Below are positions 1-6,298 of a stretch of 8,403 nucleotides of DNA, piece by piece. The stretch's first letter is position 1. Every line of letters begins with the position of its first letter. The stretch comes from Roseburia sp. GTDB taxonomy: Bacteria; Bacillota_A; Clostridia; Lachnospirales; Lachnospiraceae. A program made the translations under genes and the position numbers. The notes under the pieces are model-generated. The model saw only the letters and a program-made list of their open reading frames with translations. It was not told the DNA's origin and did no database searches. The stretch lies in NCBI GenBank assembly GCA_019411365.1, contig DXQT01000058.1:1-8403 (forward strand), in the 5' to 3' direction.

Positions 1-86
1 TATAAACTCTTGGTCTTTCTTTTTTTCGGAACTATTCTTTTTTCACAGCCCCTTTAAGTATGAGCTAAAATTGGCAGCAAAGTTTA

Positions 87-101
87 TAATGTGACACATT
101 A
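87..101. repeat. 15-bp perfect palindrome downstream of the symporter gene
   Basis: The sequence TAATGTGACACATTA is a perfect odd-length dyad centred on base 94, ten bases past the stop codon of the minus-strand symporter gene. On the plus strand it overlaps a TATAAT hexamer (85-90), but there is no -35 box at a usable distance and a transcript from it would run antisense into the symporter. The hairpin it could form has no following U-run, so it is a poor terminator. It could be an operator for a gene beyond the left edge or a chance dyad. Confidence 0.3.
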
Positions 102-110
102 AATAATTGC

Positions 111-1520
111 CTAACTCTGTTTCTTAAAAAACGCTTTTGTTTCCCTGACAACAACCCCACTCAATGCGAACAGTGCGATCATATTTGGCAGAGCCATCAG
201 TCCGTTGAAAATATCAGCGATCGTCCACACAGCGCTGACGGTCATATACGGTCCGATAAATACTGCAAAAATATAAATCCAGCGGTAGACTTTCACATGT
301 TTTAAATTGCCGCCGCTTAAATATTCAAGACAGCGTTCGCTGTAATAATCCCAGCCGAGAATTGTTGTAAATGCAAAAAATACAAGGCAGAGCATTAATA
401 CAAAAGAGGACACGGCCGGAGGGAAAGGAAGTCCCTGCTGGTATGCGTAAGTGGTGACTTCCACACCTTCTAAGCCTTCGACCTGCCATGCGCCGGTTAA
501 GACGATGGAGAGTCCGGTCAGTGTACAGATTACGATCGTGTCGATAAAAGTTCCGGTCATGCTGACAAGTCCCTGACGGACAGGTTCTTTTGTCTGTGCA
601 GCAGCTGCTGCGATCGGGGCGCTTCCGAGTCCTGCCTCATTTGAGAAAATACCGCGGGCAACACCTTTTTGCATAGCGACAAACATACTTCCGACAGCAC
701 CGCCGGTAACAGCTTTCGGTGTGAAAGCAGCGGTTACGATCACTTTAACAGCTGCAGGAATTTCAGTAATATTGCAGATGATCAGGATAACGGCAAAAGC
801 AAAATAAAGGATCGCCATAAATGGTACAACGATCTGGCTCACACTTGCGATCCGTTTTACACCGCCGATCAATACGGCTGCGACACAGACCGTCAGGATC
901 AGGGATGCGATCACGACTGACCAGGAATATTCTCCGAGGAAAGGAAGGATCTTGACACAGTGTGCATTGTCCGGATCAAAGAAACCGTTGATCGCACTTG
1001 CGATACCATTGACCTGGCTGAAAGTTCCGATACCGAAAAGTCCGACACAGACGCCGAAAAATGCAAAAAGCTTTGCAAGCCATTTCCAGTTTTTTCCCAT
1101 TCCCTGTTCAATATAATAGAAAGGACCGCCAAGGCTGTGGCCGTCAGGAGCAACGACACGGTATTTGACAGCTAAAAGTCCTTCGGAATATTTGGTAGCC
1201 ATTCCGAGAAAAGCGGCTGCGACCATCCAGAACAGAGCGCCCGGACCGCCGGCGCCGACAGCGGTTGCAACACCGACGATATTACCGGTACCGATCGTTG
1301 CGCTCAGAGCAGTACAGAGAGCTGCAAAACTGGAAATTTCGCCTTCTGCCTCTTCCTCATTCTGGATCATCCATTTCAGCGCAAGGGGAAGCTTCCGGAT
1401 CTGTAACAGACCGAGGCGCACCGTAAGCAGCAGACCACCCGCCATGATCAGCACCATTAATGGCACACCCCAGACAAAATTGTCAACATTGACAAGAAAA
1501 TCATTAATTACACTCCACAT
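111..1520 (-). CDS. Sodium:alanine/glycine symporter, AGCS family
   Basis: This 469-residue integral membrane protein belongs to the alanine-or-glycine:cation symporter (AGCS) family, which imports small neutral amino acids with Na+. Family marks are visible: GTGNIVGVATAV at residues 77-88, GGPGALFWM at 91-99, and GGPFYYIEQGMG at 131-142, followed by a long series of hydrophobic segments to the end. Length is normal for the family and no break is seen. The ATG at 1520 has AGAGGA eight bases upstream (1529-1534), which supports this start. The gene has its own promoter and lies downstream of a tandem glycine riboswitch, so glycine is the likely signal and probably a substrate. Substrate choice between alanine and glycine cannot be read from the sequence, so no symbol (alsT, dagA) is assigned. 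Confidence 0.95.
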   Translation of the reverse strand: MWSVINDFLVNVDNFVWGVPLMVLIMAGGLLLTVRLGLLQIRKLPLALKWMIQNEEEAEGEISSFAALCTALSATIGTGNIVGVATAVGAGGPGALFWMVAAAFLGMATKYSEGLLAVKYRVVAPDGHSLGGPFYYIEQGMGKNWKWLAKLFAFFGVCVGLFGIGTFSQVNGIASAINGFFDPDNAHCVKILPFLGEYSWSVVIASLILTVCVAAVLIGGVKRIASVSQIVVPFMAILYFAFAVILIICNITEIPAAVKVIVTAAFTPKAVTGGAVGSMFVAMQKGVARGIFSNEAGLGSAPIAAAAAQTKEPVRQGLVSMTGTFIDTIVICTLTGLSIVLTGAWQVEGLEGVEVTTYAYQQGLPFPPAVSSFVLMLCLVFFAFTTILGWDYYSERCLEYLSGGNLKHVKVYRWIYIFAVFIGPYMTVSAVWTIADIFNGLMALPNMIALFALSGVVVRETKAFFKKQS

Positions 1521-1632
1521 GTTTCTAATCCTCTATCTTTCTTTCAATATATACATCGAGTGCATGCAGTATCACAGAAAAATATCTTGCAATGAAAATG
1601 GGATGATGACCGGAAACAGGATGAACTGACAG

Positions 1633-1663
1633 AAAAATATCCCATATAAAAATATATGGGATA
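1633..1663 (-). terminator. U-tailed hairpin, probable riboswitch expression platform
   Basis: Read on the minus strand, an 11-bp perfect stem (TATCCCATATA with TATATGGGATA, 1638-1663) with a UUUU loop is followed directly by UUUUU. It lies between the riboswitch and the symporter start, with about 110 bases left to the ATG. This is the shape of an intrinsic terminator although the stem is AT-rich. Its position suggests that it controls read-through into the symporter gene. I could not identify a convincing antiterminator, so the direction of the switch is open. A short complement (GAAGATA next to the last aptamer helix, and TATCTTC just before this stem) is one weak candidate for alternative pairing. 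Confidence 0.65.
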
Positions 1664-1725
1664 GGAAGATACATAATCAGAAAACTTCATATAAAATGAA
1701 ATCTTATGTGTGCAATTAAGATATC

Positions 1726-1905
1726 TTCTCTGTCCGCTTGCCTGAGAGATTCATACGAAAACGTATGTTGCACCTTCGGCCCCCGGTTCATCCGGGCGTC
1801 TCCAGAGAGTCGATCCATTTACAGTTGCACCGGTATGACCGGCACCTGAGAGTGTTACTCCTTCGGTAGACTTGCGTCGTTTTCCTGCAAACTTCATCTC
1901 GAAAT
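1726..1905 (-). promoter_or_regulatory. Tandem glycine riboswitch
   Basis: Two glycine aptamers lie head to tail on the minus strand. The upstream aptamer has the core UACCGAAGGAGUAA (about 1855-1870) followed by ACUCUCAGGU. The downstream one has GGCCGAAGGUGCAA (about 1768-1782), a CAUACG-UUUU-CGUAUG hairpin, then UCUCUCAGGCAAG and the hallmark 3' end GGACAGAG (1728-1735). The short linker between the CUCUCAGG of the first aptamer and the CUCUCUGGAGA opening of the second fits the tandem class. Glycine riboswitches control glycine cleavage genes and, as here, AGCS transporters. In Streptococcus pyogenes a glycine riboswitch before such a transporter has been reported to work as an off-switch; whether that applies here is not shown by the sequence. 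Boundaries are approximate. Confidence 0.93.
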
Positions 1906-1915
1906 TGTTGATTCA

Positions 1916-1944
1916 ACTATATCGTGTAAGAATACAAATTGCAA
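1916..1944 (-). promoter_or_regulatory. Sigma-A promoter of the riboswitch-symporter transcript
   Basis: On the minus strand TTGCAA (1939-1944) is followed by a 17-base spacer and TATAGT (1916-1921). The predicted start near 1909 puts the first riboswitch helix within a few bases of the 5' end. This is the natural promoter for a riboswitch-led transcript of about 1.8 kb. Confidence 0.75.
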
Positions 1945-2238
1945 GGAGGTTTTTCCTGTTTTCCTGCATTTATGCAAAAAAATAGGGAGAAAAAAATGAT
2001 TCATAAGAAACGCTTATAAAAGAAAACAAGTATACGAAAATATAGGCAGAAGAATAAAACTGTCAAATTCTGAAAAAAATATAAAAAGTGTGAAAATGCC
2101 TTGATGTTTCGGAAATTTTGAGAGAAACTAAAAGAAGAATGACAACAGAGTAACAGGCAGAGATCCGTGCTTCTTCGGAACATGATCGCGGAGATATGGA
2201 TTGATGATGAAAAAGTGTAAGAGAAGGGAGATTTTTTT
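1945..2238. other. Intergenic stretch before the polyphosphate enzyme gene
   Basis: Beyond the minus-strand riboswitch promoter, these 294 bases lead into the plus-strand phosphotransferase gene. I see no convincing sigma-A promoter for that gene. TATAAA at 2080-2085 and TTGATG at 2101-2106 each lack a good partner. An SD-like AGGGAG (1984-1989) precedes a seven-codon reading frame (MIHKKRL, 1996-2019), which is probably chance. The last bases hold the ribosome binding site of the next gene (AGGGAG at 2225-2230). Confidence 0.5.
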
Positions 2239-3708
2239 ATGCTGCAGGAATGGAAAGCAATGGAAAAACCGGAGGAGGAAGAGATCAGGGCGCGCCTTGC
2301 CGCTGCAAAAGAAAAGTTAGCAAAGCAGCAGCTTTTGATCAAAGAGCAGAAGATACCGGTACTTGTGCTCATGGAAGGCTGGGGAACCGCCGGAAAAGGT
2401 TCTGTGATCGGTCAGGTGATCCAGAATATCGATCCGCGTTTCTTCAAGGTGGAATCGATGGGGGAAAAGAGTGAGGAGGAGTGCCGGAAACCGTTTTTAT
2501 ACCGCTATTTCAGACGGATCCCGGAAGAGGGAAAGTTCGTATTTCTCGATTCGGGCTGGATGGATGAGATCGTAAAAGACGAGCTGCACGGAAAACTTTC
2601 CGATGAGGATTATGCAAAACGGATCGAGAGTGTGAGACGTTTTGAGCGCCAGCTTACAGATAACGGTTATCTGGTCATGAAATTTTTCCTGCATATCCCG
2701 GAGAAAGAACAGGCAAAACGGATCGAACATTTAGAGCATGAAAAAGATACGGTCTGGCGTGTCAGCAAAAATGATCTCTGGCAGAACCGGCATTATGAGA
2801 AGTGCGAAGAGGCATTTTCTTCCTATATGAAAAACACAAATATGCCGTCTGCACCGTGGTACATTATTGATGCAAAGTCAAGAAAATGGACGGAACTTCA
2901 GGTTTTAGAGACATTGACACAGGGAATCGAGATTGCGTTGAGTAATCAGAAGCTGGCAGTACCTCTTTTGCAGAATGTTTTTCCGTTAGTGCGGATGCCG
3001 CTTTTGGCAGAAGTGCCTTTGGACAAAGAGATTGAGGCGGATGAGTACCGCAAGGAACTGAAAGAACTGCAGAACCGGCTCGGTGAGCTGCACAATCGTC
3101 TTTACCGGAAAAAAGTGCCGGTCATCATTGCCTATGAGGGCTGGGATGCAGCGGGAAAAGGCGGCAACATCAAGCGGATCGCAGGAGCACTTGACCCGCG
3201 CGGTTACGAAGTTCATCCGATCGCAAGCCCGGAACCTCATGAGAAAGCAAGACATTACCTGTGGCGTTTCTGGACGAGACTGCCGAAAACAGGACATATC
3301 GCTATTTTTGACCGCACCTGGTATGGAAGAGTGATGGTGGAGCGTCTGGAGGGATTTTGCAGTGAAAATGACTGGATGCGCGCCTACAATGAGATCAACG
3401 AATTTGAAAAAGAACTTCACGACTGGGGCGCTGTGATCATCAAATTCTGGGTGCAGATTGACAAAGATACGCAGCTTGAGCGTTTTAATGAGAGACAGAA
3501 TACACCGGAAAAACAGTGGAAGATCACAGACGAGGACTGGCGCAACCGTGACAAATGGGATGCGTATGAGACAGCGGTCAATGAGATGATCCAAAAGACC
3601 AGCACCTCCTATGCTCCGTGGCATATTTTAGAGTCTGTCGACAAGAAATATGCCCGGATAAAAGCTCTTAAGATCGTTGTGGAGGAGCTGGAGAAGGTGT
3701 TGGGGTAA
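2239..3708 (+). CDS. pap: Polyphosphate:AMP phosphotransferase, two PPK2 domains
   Basis: The 489-residue protein has two PPK2 domains in tandem, the arrangement and length of polyphosphate:AMP phosphotransferases, which make ADP from AMP and polyphosphate in the cytoplasm. The C-terminal domain carries an intact Walker A loop (GWDAAGKGG, residues 301-309) and the lid/Walker B motif DRTWYGR (358-364). The N-terminal domain keeps a Walker A-like GWGTAGKGS (47-55), but the matching lid motif reads DSGWMDE (104-110), without the Arg and Tyr, so it is probably structural or weakly active. Family work places activity mainly in the C-terminal domain of such fusions. Start: ATG with AGGGAG eight bases upstream. 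It stands alone, divergent from the symporter and convergent with the MATE gene. Phosphorylation of ADP instead of AMP cannot be excluded from sequence. Confidence 0.93.
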   Translation: MLQEWKAMEKPEEEEIRARLAAAKEKLAKQQLLIKEQKIPVLVLMEGWGTAGKGSVIGQVIQNIDPRFFKVESMGEKSEEECRKPFLYRYFRRIPEEGKFVFLDSGWMDEIVKDELHGKLSDEDYAKRIESVRRFERQLTDNGYLVMKFFLHIPEKEQAKRIEHLEHEKDTVWRVSKNDLWQNRHYEKCEEAFSSYMKNTNMPSAPWYIIDAKSRKWTELQVLETLTQGIEIALSNQKLAVPLLQNVFPLVRMPLLAEVPLDKEIEADEYRKELKELQNRLGELHNRLYRKKVPVIIAYEGWDAAGKGGNIKRIAGALDPRGYEVHPIASPEPHEKARHYLWRFWTRLPKTGHIAIFDRTWYGRVMVERLEGFCSENDWMRAYNEINEFEKELHDWGAVIIKFWVQIDKDTQLERFNERQNTPEKQWKITDEDWRNRDKWDAYETAVNEMIQKTSTSYAPWHILESVDKKYARIKALKIVVEELEKVLG

Positions 3709-3717
3709 AGGATAATA

Positions 3718-5100
3718 TTAAGCCAGTTCAGCTTCCAGCTTATTAATATGTTTGAATTCAACGATCACCATGCTAAGACCGACTGCAAAGGACAGAAGGT
3801 CGGCGATCGGTCCTGCATAAAGTACGCCCATAATGCCGAAAAAATGCGGCAGTGCAACGATAAGCGGCAGCAGGAACAGGATCTGTCTGGTCAGGGAGAG
3901 GAAAGTTCCCTTGTACGCTTTTCCGATGGAACTGAAAAACATCGAGGAGATCGGCTGCAAAAAGTTTAACCAGGTGAAGAACAGGAAGGCTCGGAAATAG
4001 TTGACACCGAACTCAAAATATTCTTCGCTTCCGCTTCCGAACAGACCAAGGATCTGTCTCGGGAAAAGCTGGAACAGCAAAAAGGAAATAATGGATACAA
4101 CCGCACCGACTGACGCTGCGAGAAGGAAAGCGTCCTTCACCCGTTTGTATTGCTTTGCACCATAATTAAAACTTTCAATTGGCTGGCTTCCCTGGGACAG
4201 TCCGATAATAATAGAAAAATAAAGCTGGTTTACCTTCATGACAATTCCGGCACAGGCGATCGGGATGGATTCGCCATAAACCGACTGTGCGCCGTAGTGT
4301 TTTAACAGGTTGTTCATGACGATCTGCACGATCATCATGGCGATCTGGTTAATGCCTGAGGACATGCCGAGGGAACAGATCTGTGCGAGAACTTTCCCGG
4401 AAGGGATAAAATGCTGTTTTTCTAATGTCACAGTGCGGTAATGCATGAGGTAACGGATCGCGATCGCAGCGGAGATGATCTGTCCGATGACAGTCGCCCA
4501 GGCAGCGCCGTACATTCCCCATTGGAAACCGAATACGAACAGTGCGTCTAAGACAATATTAATGACAGCACCTGAAACCGTGACAAACATTGCCATTTTC
4601 GGGTTGCCGTCCGCACGGATCAGGTGACCGCTTCCGATGGTTAAGATCAGAAATGGAAAACCGACCGCTGTGACGCGGACATATTGCTCTGCCAGTGGGA
4701 GTACATCTGCCGGGGAACCAAAGAGCACTAACAGCGGATTTAAAAACAGTTCGGTGATAAGCAGTAAAAGAAATCCGAGTGAGAGCAGCATAGTGATGGA
4801 GTTGCCGATATAATAAGGAGCTTCCTCTTTTCGTCCAGCGCCCATATGAAGGTTAAAGCTTGCTGCTCCGCCGATCCCAAAAAGCAGTGCCAGCGAAGTG
4901 CAGAGCATAGAGAGTGGAAAGGCGATATTGGTTGCAGCATTTCCGAGCGTGCCGACTGCATTTCCGATAAAAAGCTGGTCAGCGATATTGTAAACGGCGC
5001 TGACAAGCATTGCGATAATGCTTGGAACAGCAAAACGTGCCACCAGCGTGGAAATTCTATCGGTACCAAGTGGATTTGTCATTTGTTTTTCCTGTGTCAT
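3718..5100 (-). CDS. MATE-family multidrug/Na+ antiporter
   Basis: This 460-residue membrane protein has the length and roughly twelve hydrophobic segments of MATE (COG0534) exporters, which expel cationic drugs or metabolites in exchange for Na+ or H+. Visible family marks include VYNIADQLFIG (36-46) in the first helix, RADGNPKMAM (162-171), and NIVLDALFVF followed by MYGAAWATVIGQ (181-207), typical of the MepA/VmrA-like branch. The start ATG at 5100 has AAGGAG nine bases upstream (5110-5115); the internal Met7 lacks such a site. The gene is divergent from a TetR-family regulator, a common arrangement for a pump and its repressor. Its stop codon lies nine bases from that of the convergent phosphotransferase gene. 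The exported substrate cannot be deduced. Confidence 0.94.
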   Translation of the reverse strand: MTQEKQMTNPLGTDRISTLVARFAVPSIIAMLVSAVYNIADQLFIGNAVGTLGNAATNIAFPLSMLCTSLALLFGIGGAASFNLHMGAGRKEEAPYYIGNSITMLLSLGFLLLLITELFLNPLLVLFGSPADVLPLAEQYVRVTAVGFPFLILTIGSGHLIRADGNPKMAMFVTVSGAVINIVLDALFVFGFQWGMYGAAWATVIGQIISAAIAIRYLMHYRTVTLEKQHFIPSGKVLAQICSLGMSSGINQIAMMIVQIVMNNLLKHYGAQSVYGESIPIACAGIVMKVNQLYFSIIIGLSQGSQPIESFNYGAKQYKRVKDAFLLAASVGAVVSIISFLLFQLFPRQILGLFGSGSEEYFEFGVNYFRAFLFFTWLNFLQPISSMFFSSIGKAYKGTFLSLTRQILFLLPLIVALPHFFGIMGVLYAGPIADLLSFAVGLSMVIVEFKHINKLEAELA

Positions 5101-5164
5101 GTTGATAAACTCCTTTTTTATAAAATTCAGGTGTCAAAATGTCTGTATTTTCATTTATAATATC

Positions 5165-5191
5165 AAATTGTACATCAAAAATTGTGAATCA
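5165..5191. repeat. Direct repeat in the MATE leader, possible operator
   Basis: Two 13-base units, AAATTGTACATCA (5165-5177) and AAATTGTGAATCA (5179-5191), match at 11 of 13 positions with a period of 14. A third AAATTGT (5205-5211) overlaps the -10 box of the MATE promoter. The two full units lie just downstream of the predicted transcription start, where a bound protein could block transcription. A short dyad (TCAAAT at 5163-5168 with ATTTGA at 5191-5196) encloses them. The region is AT-rich, so chance repetition is a real alternative. Confidence 0.35.
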
Positions 5192-5206
5192 TTTGAAACC
5201 AGAAAA

Positions 5207-5235
5207 ATTGTAAGCCTGCTAACATTTTCTGTCAA
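5207..5235 (-). promoter_or_regulatory. Sigma-A promoter of the MATE gene
   Basis: On the minus strand a consensus TTGACA (5230-5235), a 17-base spacer and TACAAT (5207-5212) form a strong promoter. Transcription would start near 5200, leaving a leader of about 100 bases before the ATG. The leader contains the AAATTGT direct repeats. Confidence 0.75.
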
Positions 5236-5290
5236 GAATAAAAAATTATAAAATGTCTCTGAAATTTTTATGAAAGAATCACGGAAAGGC

Positions 5291-5319
5291 TTTACCAAAC
5301 CGAAGAACGCAGATAAAAT
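5291..5319 (+). promoter_or_regulatory. Sigma-A promoter of the tetR-family gene
   Basis: TTTACC (5291-5296), a 17-base spacer and TAAAAT (5314-5319) lie about 40 bases before the TTG start. The predicted transcript begins near 5326, about 19 bases before the ribosome binding site. The -35 is only a fair match. This promoter and the MATE promoter diverge, with their -35 boxes about 55 bases apart. Confidence 0.55.
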
Positions 5320-5344
5320 GGAACTCATAAAGCAAGCGAAAAAC

Positions 5345-5350
5345 AGGAGA
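5345..5350 (+). promoter_or_regulatory. Ribosome binding site that fixes a TTG start
   Basis: AGGAGA is followed by an eight-base spacer and TTG at 5359. No ATG or GTG lies at the same spacing. The TetR DNA-binding region begins almost at once after this codon, so the TTG is the likely initiation codon and would be read as Met. Confidence 0.7.
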
Positions 5351-5358
5351 AGCAGATA

Positions 5359-5925
5359 TTGAATACAACCAAAATCGCACTGGAAGCGTCATTGAAAGAG
5401 CTTTTGAAAAAGAAACCTTTTGATAAGATCACCATCGCAGATCTGACAGAGGACTGTGGGATCAGCCGTATGGCATTTTACTATCATTTCAAGGATATCT
5501 ATGATCTGGTAGAGTGGGCATGTGTGGAAGACGGCAAAAAAGCCTTGCGGGATAAGAAAACTTACGATACCTGGCAGGAGGGGTTTGCCCAGATCTTTGA
5601 GGCAGTGCTAGAAAACAAGCCGTTTATTATGAACGTCTATCATTCGGTGAGACGTGAAAAGATCGAGAGTTTTCTATACAAACTGACATACCAGCTGATT
5701 GCGGATGTTGTCGAGGAAAAATGCTCCAGAGATCATCTGCCGGAAACAGATAAACAGTTTATTGCAGATTTTTACAAATACGGTTTTGTCGGAATCATGT
5801 TAGACTGGATCGACCGCGGAATGAAAGAGGATTATCAGAAGATCGTAGATCTGCTCGCAGTGACGTTGCATGGTAATATTGCCAATTCCATCCGTAATTT
5901 TGAACAGGTGAAGGAAAAAATGTAA
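5359..5925 (+). CDS. TetR/AcrR-family transcriptional regulator
   Basis: The 188-residue protein has the N-terminal TetR DNA-binding domain: helix 1 around residues 4-18, then ITIADLTEDCGISRMAFYYHF (24-44) as the helix-turn-helix with the typical YYHFK end, followed by an all-helical ligand/dimer domain to the C terminus. The size and the pattern KKPFDKIT...FYYHFKDIYDLVEW resemble the DhaS-like branch with the short TetR C-terminal domain common in Firmicutes. It starts with TTG at 5359. It is divergent from the MATE gene across 258 bases, so repression of that pump and of itself is the simplest hypothesis. The downstream oleate hydratase gene is separated by two terminators and is a second possible target. 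The ligand is unknown. Confidence 0.93.
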   Translation: MNTTKIALEASLKELLKKKPFDKITIADLTEDCGISRMAFYYHFKDIYDLVEWACVEDGKKALRDKKTYDTWQEGFAQIFEAVLENKPFIMNVYHSVRREKIESFLYKLTYQLIADVVEEKCSRDHLPETDKQFIADFYKYGFVGIMLDWIDRGMKEDYQKIVDLLAVTLHGNIANSIRNFEQVKEKM

Positions 5926-5940
5926 TTTGCGATAAAGAAG

Positions 5941-5984
5941 ATTTGGGCAATTGAAAGAATATTATGGGGCGTTTCGCAGACACC
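5941..5984 (+). repeat. Solo copy of the right end of the downstream palindromic element
   Basis: Bases 5948-5984 match 6281-6317 at 31 of 37 positions without gaps. The shared blocks are CAATTGAAAGAA, ATTATG and GTTTCGCA, and the similarity continues weakly to about 5941. Read as codons, the differences fall at first and second codon positions, so conserved coding is not the cause. The copy begins 16 bases after the tetR stop codon and overlaps the first tetR terminator hairpin. It looks like a leftover end of a second copy of the element at 6104-6312. Confidence 0.65.
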
Positions 5985-5997
5985 CATAGGATTTTTT
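5962..5997 (+). terminator. First candidate terminator after tetR
   Basis: TATGGG (5963-5968) pairs with CCCATA (5983-5988). The 14-base loop itself contains GCGTTTCGC, which can add a GCG/CGC helix. Two G residues and an A are followed by six T. It is moderate as an intrinsic terminator because of the short gap before the T-run. It lies within the repeat copy at 5941-5984, so its hairpin may be a property of that repeat. Confidence 0.45.
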
Positions 5998-6047
5998 ACA
6001 AAAAAGGTGAAGTGATAAAATTTTTATCATTTCACCTTTTTTGTAAA
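5995..6047. terminator. Strong bidirectional terminator, 26-bp inverted repeat
   Basis: Bases 5995-6020 and 6022-6047 are inverted copies with one G:T mismatch (6012/6030), which becomes a wobble pair in RNA. The GC-bearing part GGTGAAGTGAT pairs with ATCATTTCACC and is flanked by A6 on the left and T6 on the right, the layout of an intrinsic terminator that works in both directions. It ends transcription from tetR and isolates ohyA, whose candidate promoter begins at the next base. Confidence 0.85.
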
Positions 6048-6076
6048 TTGGCAATCATTTTGGGGCAAGCTATCAT
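6048..6076 (+). promoter_or_regulatory. Candidate main promoter of the ohyA transcript
   Basis: TTGGCA (6048-6053), a 17-base spacer and TATCAT (6071-6076) each match the consensus at five of six positions. The box starts at the base after the terminator. Transcription from about 6083 would give a leader of roughly 270 bases that carries the whole palindromic element before the ohyA start. Confidence 0.6.
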
Positions 6077-6171
6077 AGAGACATCAAAAAACAGATTAGA
6101 CAATTGCGAAACTCCTAGAAACCTAAATTGAATTGTGAAAAAATAACAAAAGCTTGAGAAAACACTGGGGA

Positions 6172-6235
6172 GCGGTCGGTACTTGAAGGCAGGTACAACA
6201 ATCGTTGTGACTGGCTTCTTAGTACCGTTACCAGC
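6172..6235 (+). other. Strong internal hairpin of the palindromic element
   Basis: CGGTACT (6177-6183) pairs with AGTACCG (6221-6227). Inside, GAAGGCAG pairs with CTGGCTTC apart from one G-G, and ACAAC pairs with GTTGT around an AATC loop. Outside, GGT pairs with ACC across a two-base bulge and GC pairs with GC. A second small hairpin follows (ACACG 6237-6241 with CGTGT 6251-6255, with GCGAAAGC in its loop). The paired region is much more GC-rich than its AT-rich flanks. No U-run follows the large stem, so it is not a simple terminator. Confidence 0.65.
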
Positions 6236-6269
6236 GACACGTAGCGAAAGCGTGTTTTCGAAAATTTTG

Positions 6270-6298
6270 TTGATTTTGAACAATTGAAAGAAGATTAT
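6270..6298 (+). promoter_or_regulatory. Possible second ohyA promoter inside the element's right arm
   Basis: TTGATT (6270-6275), a 17-base spacer and GATTAT (6293-6298) each match the consensus at four of six positions. A start near 6305 would leave about 47 bases of leader. It is weaker than the promoter at 6048-6076. It would mean the element's right arm points a promoter outward into ohyA. Confidence 0.35.

Noticed and set aside
1943..1950. A perfect AAGGAGGT Shine-Dalgarno on the plus strand
   Set aside because: The next ATG is about 22 bases away and opens no useful frame. The site lies at the -35 of the minus-strand riboswitch promoter and is probably chance.
1879..1968. The 11-mer GTTTTCCTGCA occurring at 1879-1889 and 1958-1968
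   Set aside because: One copy is inside a riboswitch helix and the other upstream of the promoter. Flanking bases do not match, so a functional repeat is unlikely.
1996..2019. A seven-codon frame (MIHKKRL) with AGGGAG upstream, as a possible leader peptide
   Set aside because: No promoter is visible before it, no attenuator hairpin follows, and a frame this short arises easily in AT-rich sequence.
2986..3624. A 212-codon minus-strand frame inside the phosphotransferase gene
   Set aside because: It is fully overlapped by a gene with clear PPK2 motifs, has low-complexity composition for a real protein and no recognisable domain.
6032..6283. An 83-codon minus-strand reading frame across the palindromic element
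   Set aside because: It spans a terminator and most of an inverted repeat, has no visible ribosome binding site or promoter, and matches no family I know. Palindromic repeats often leave such frames by chance.
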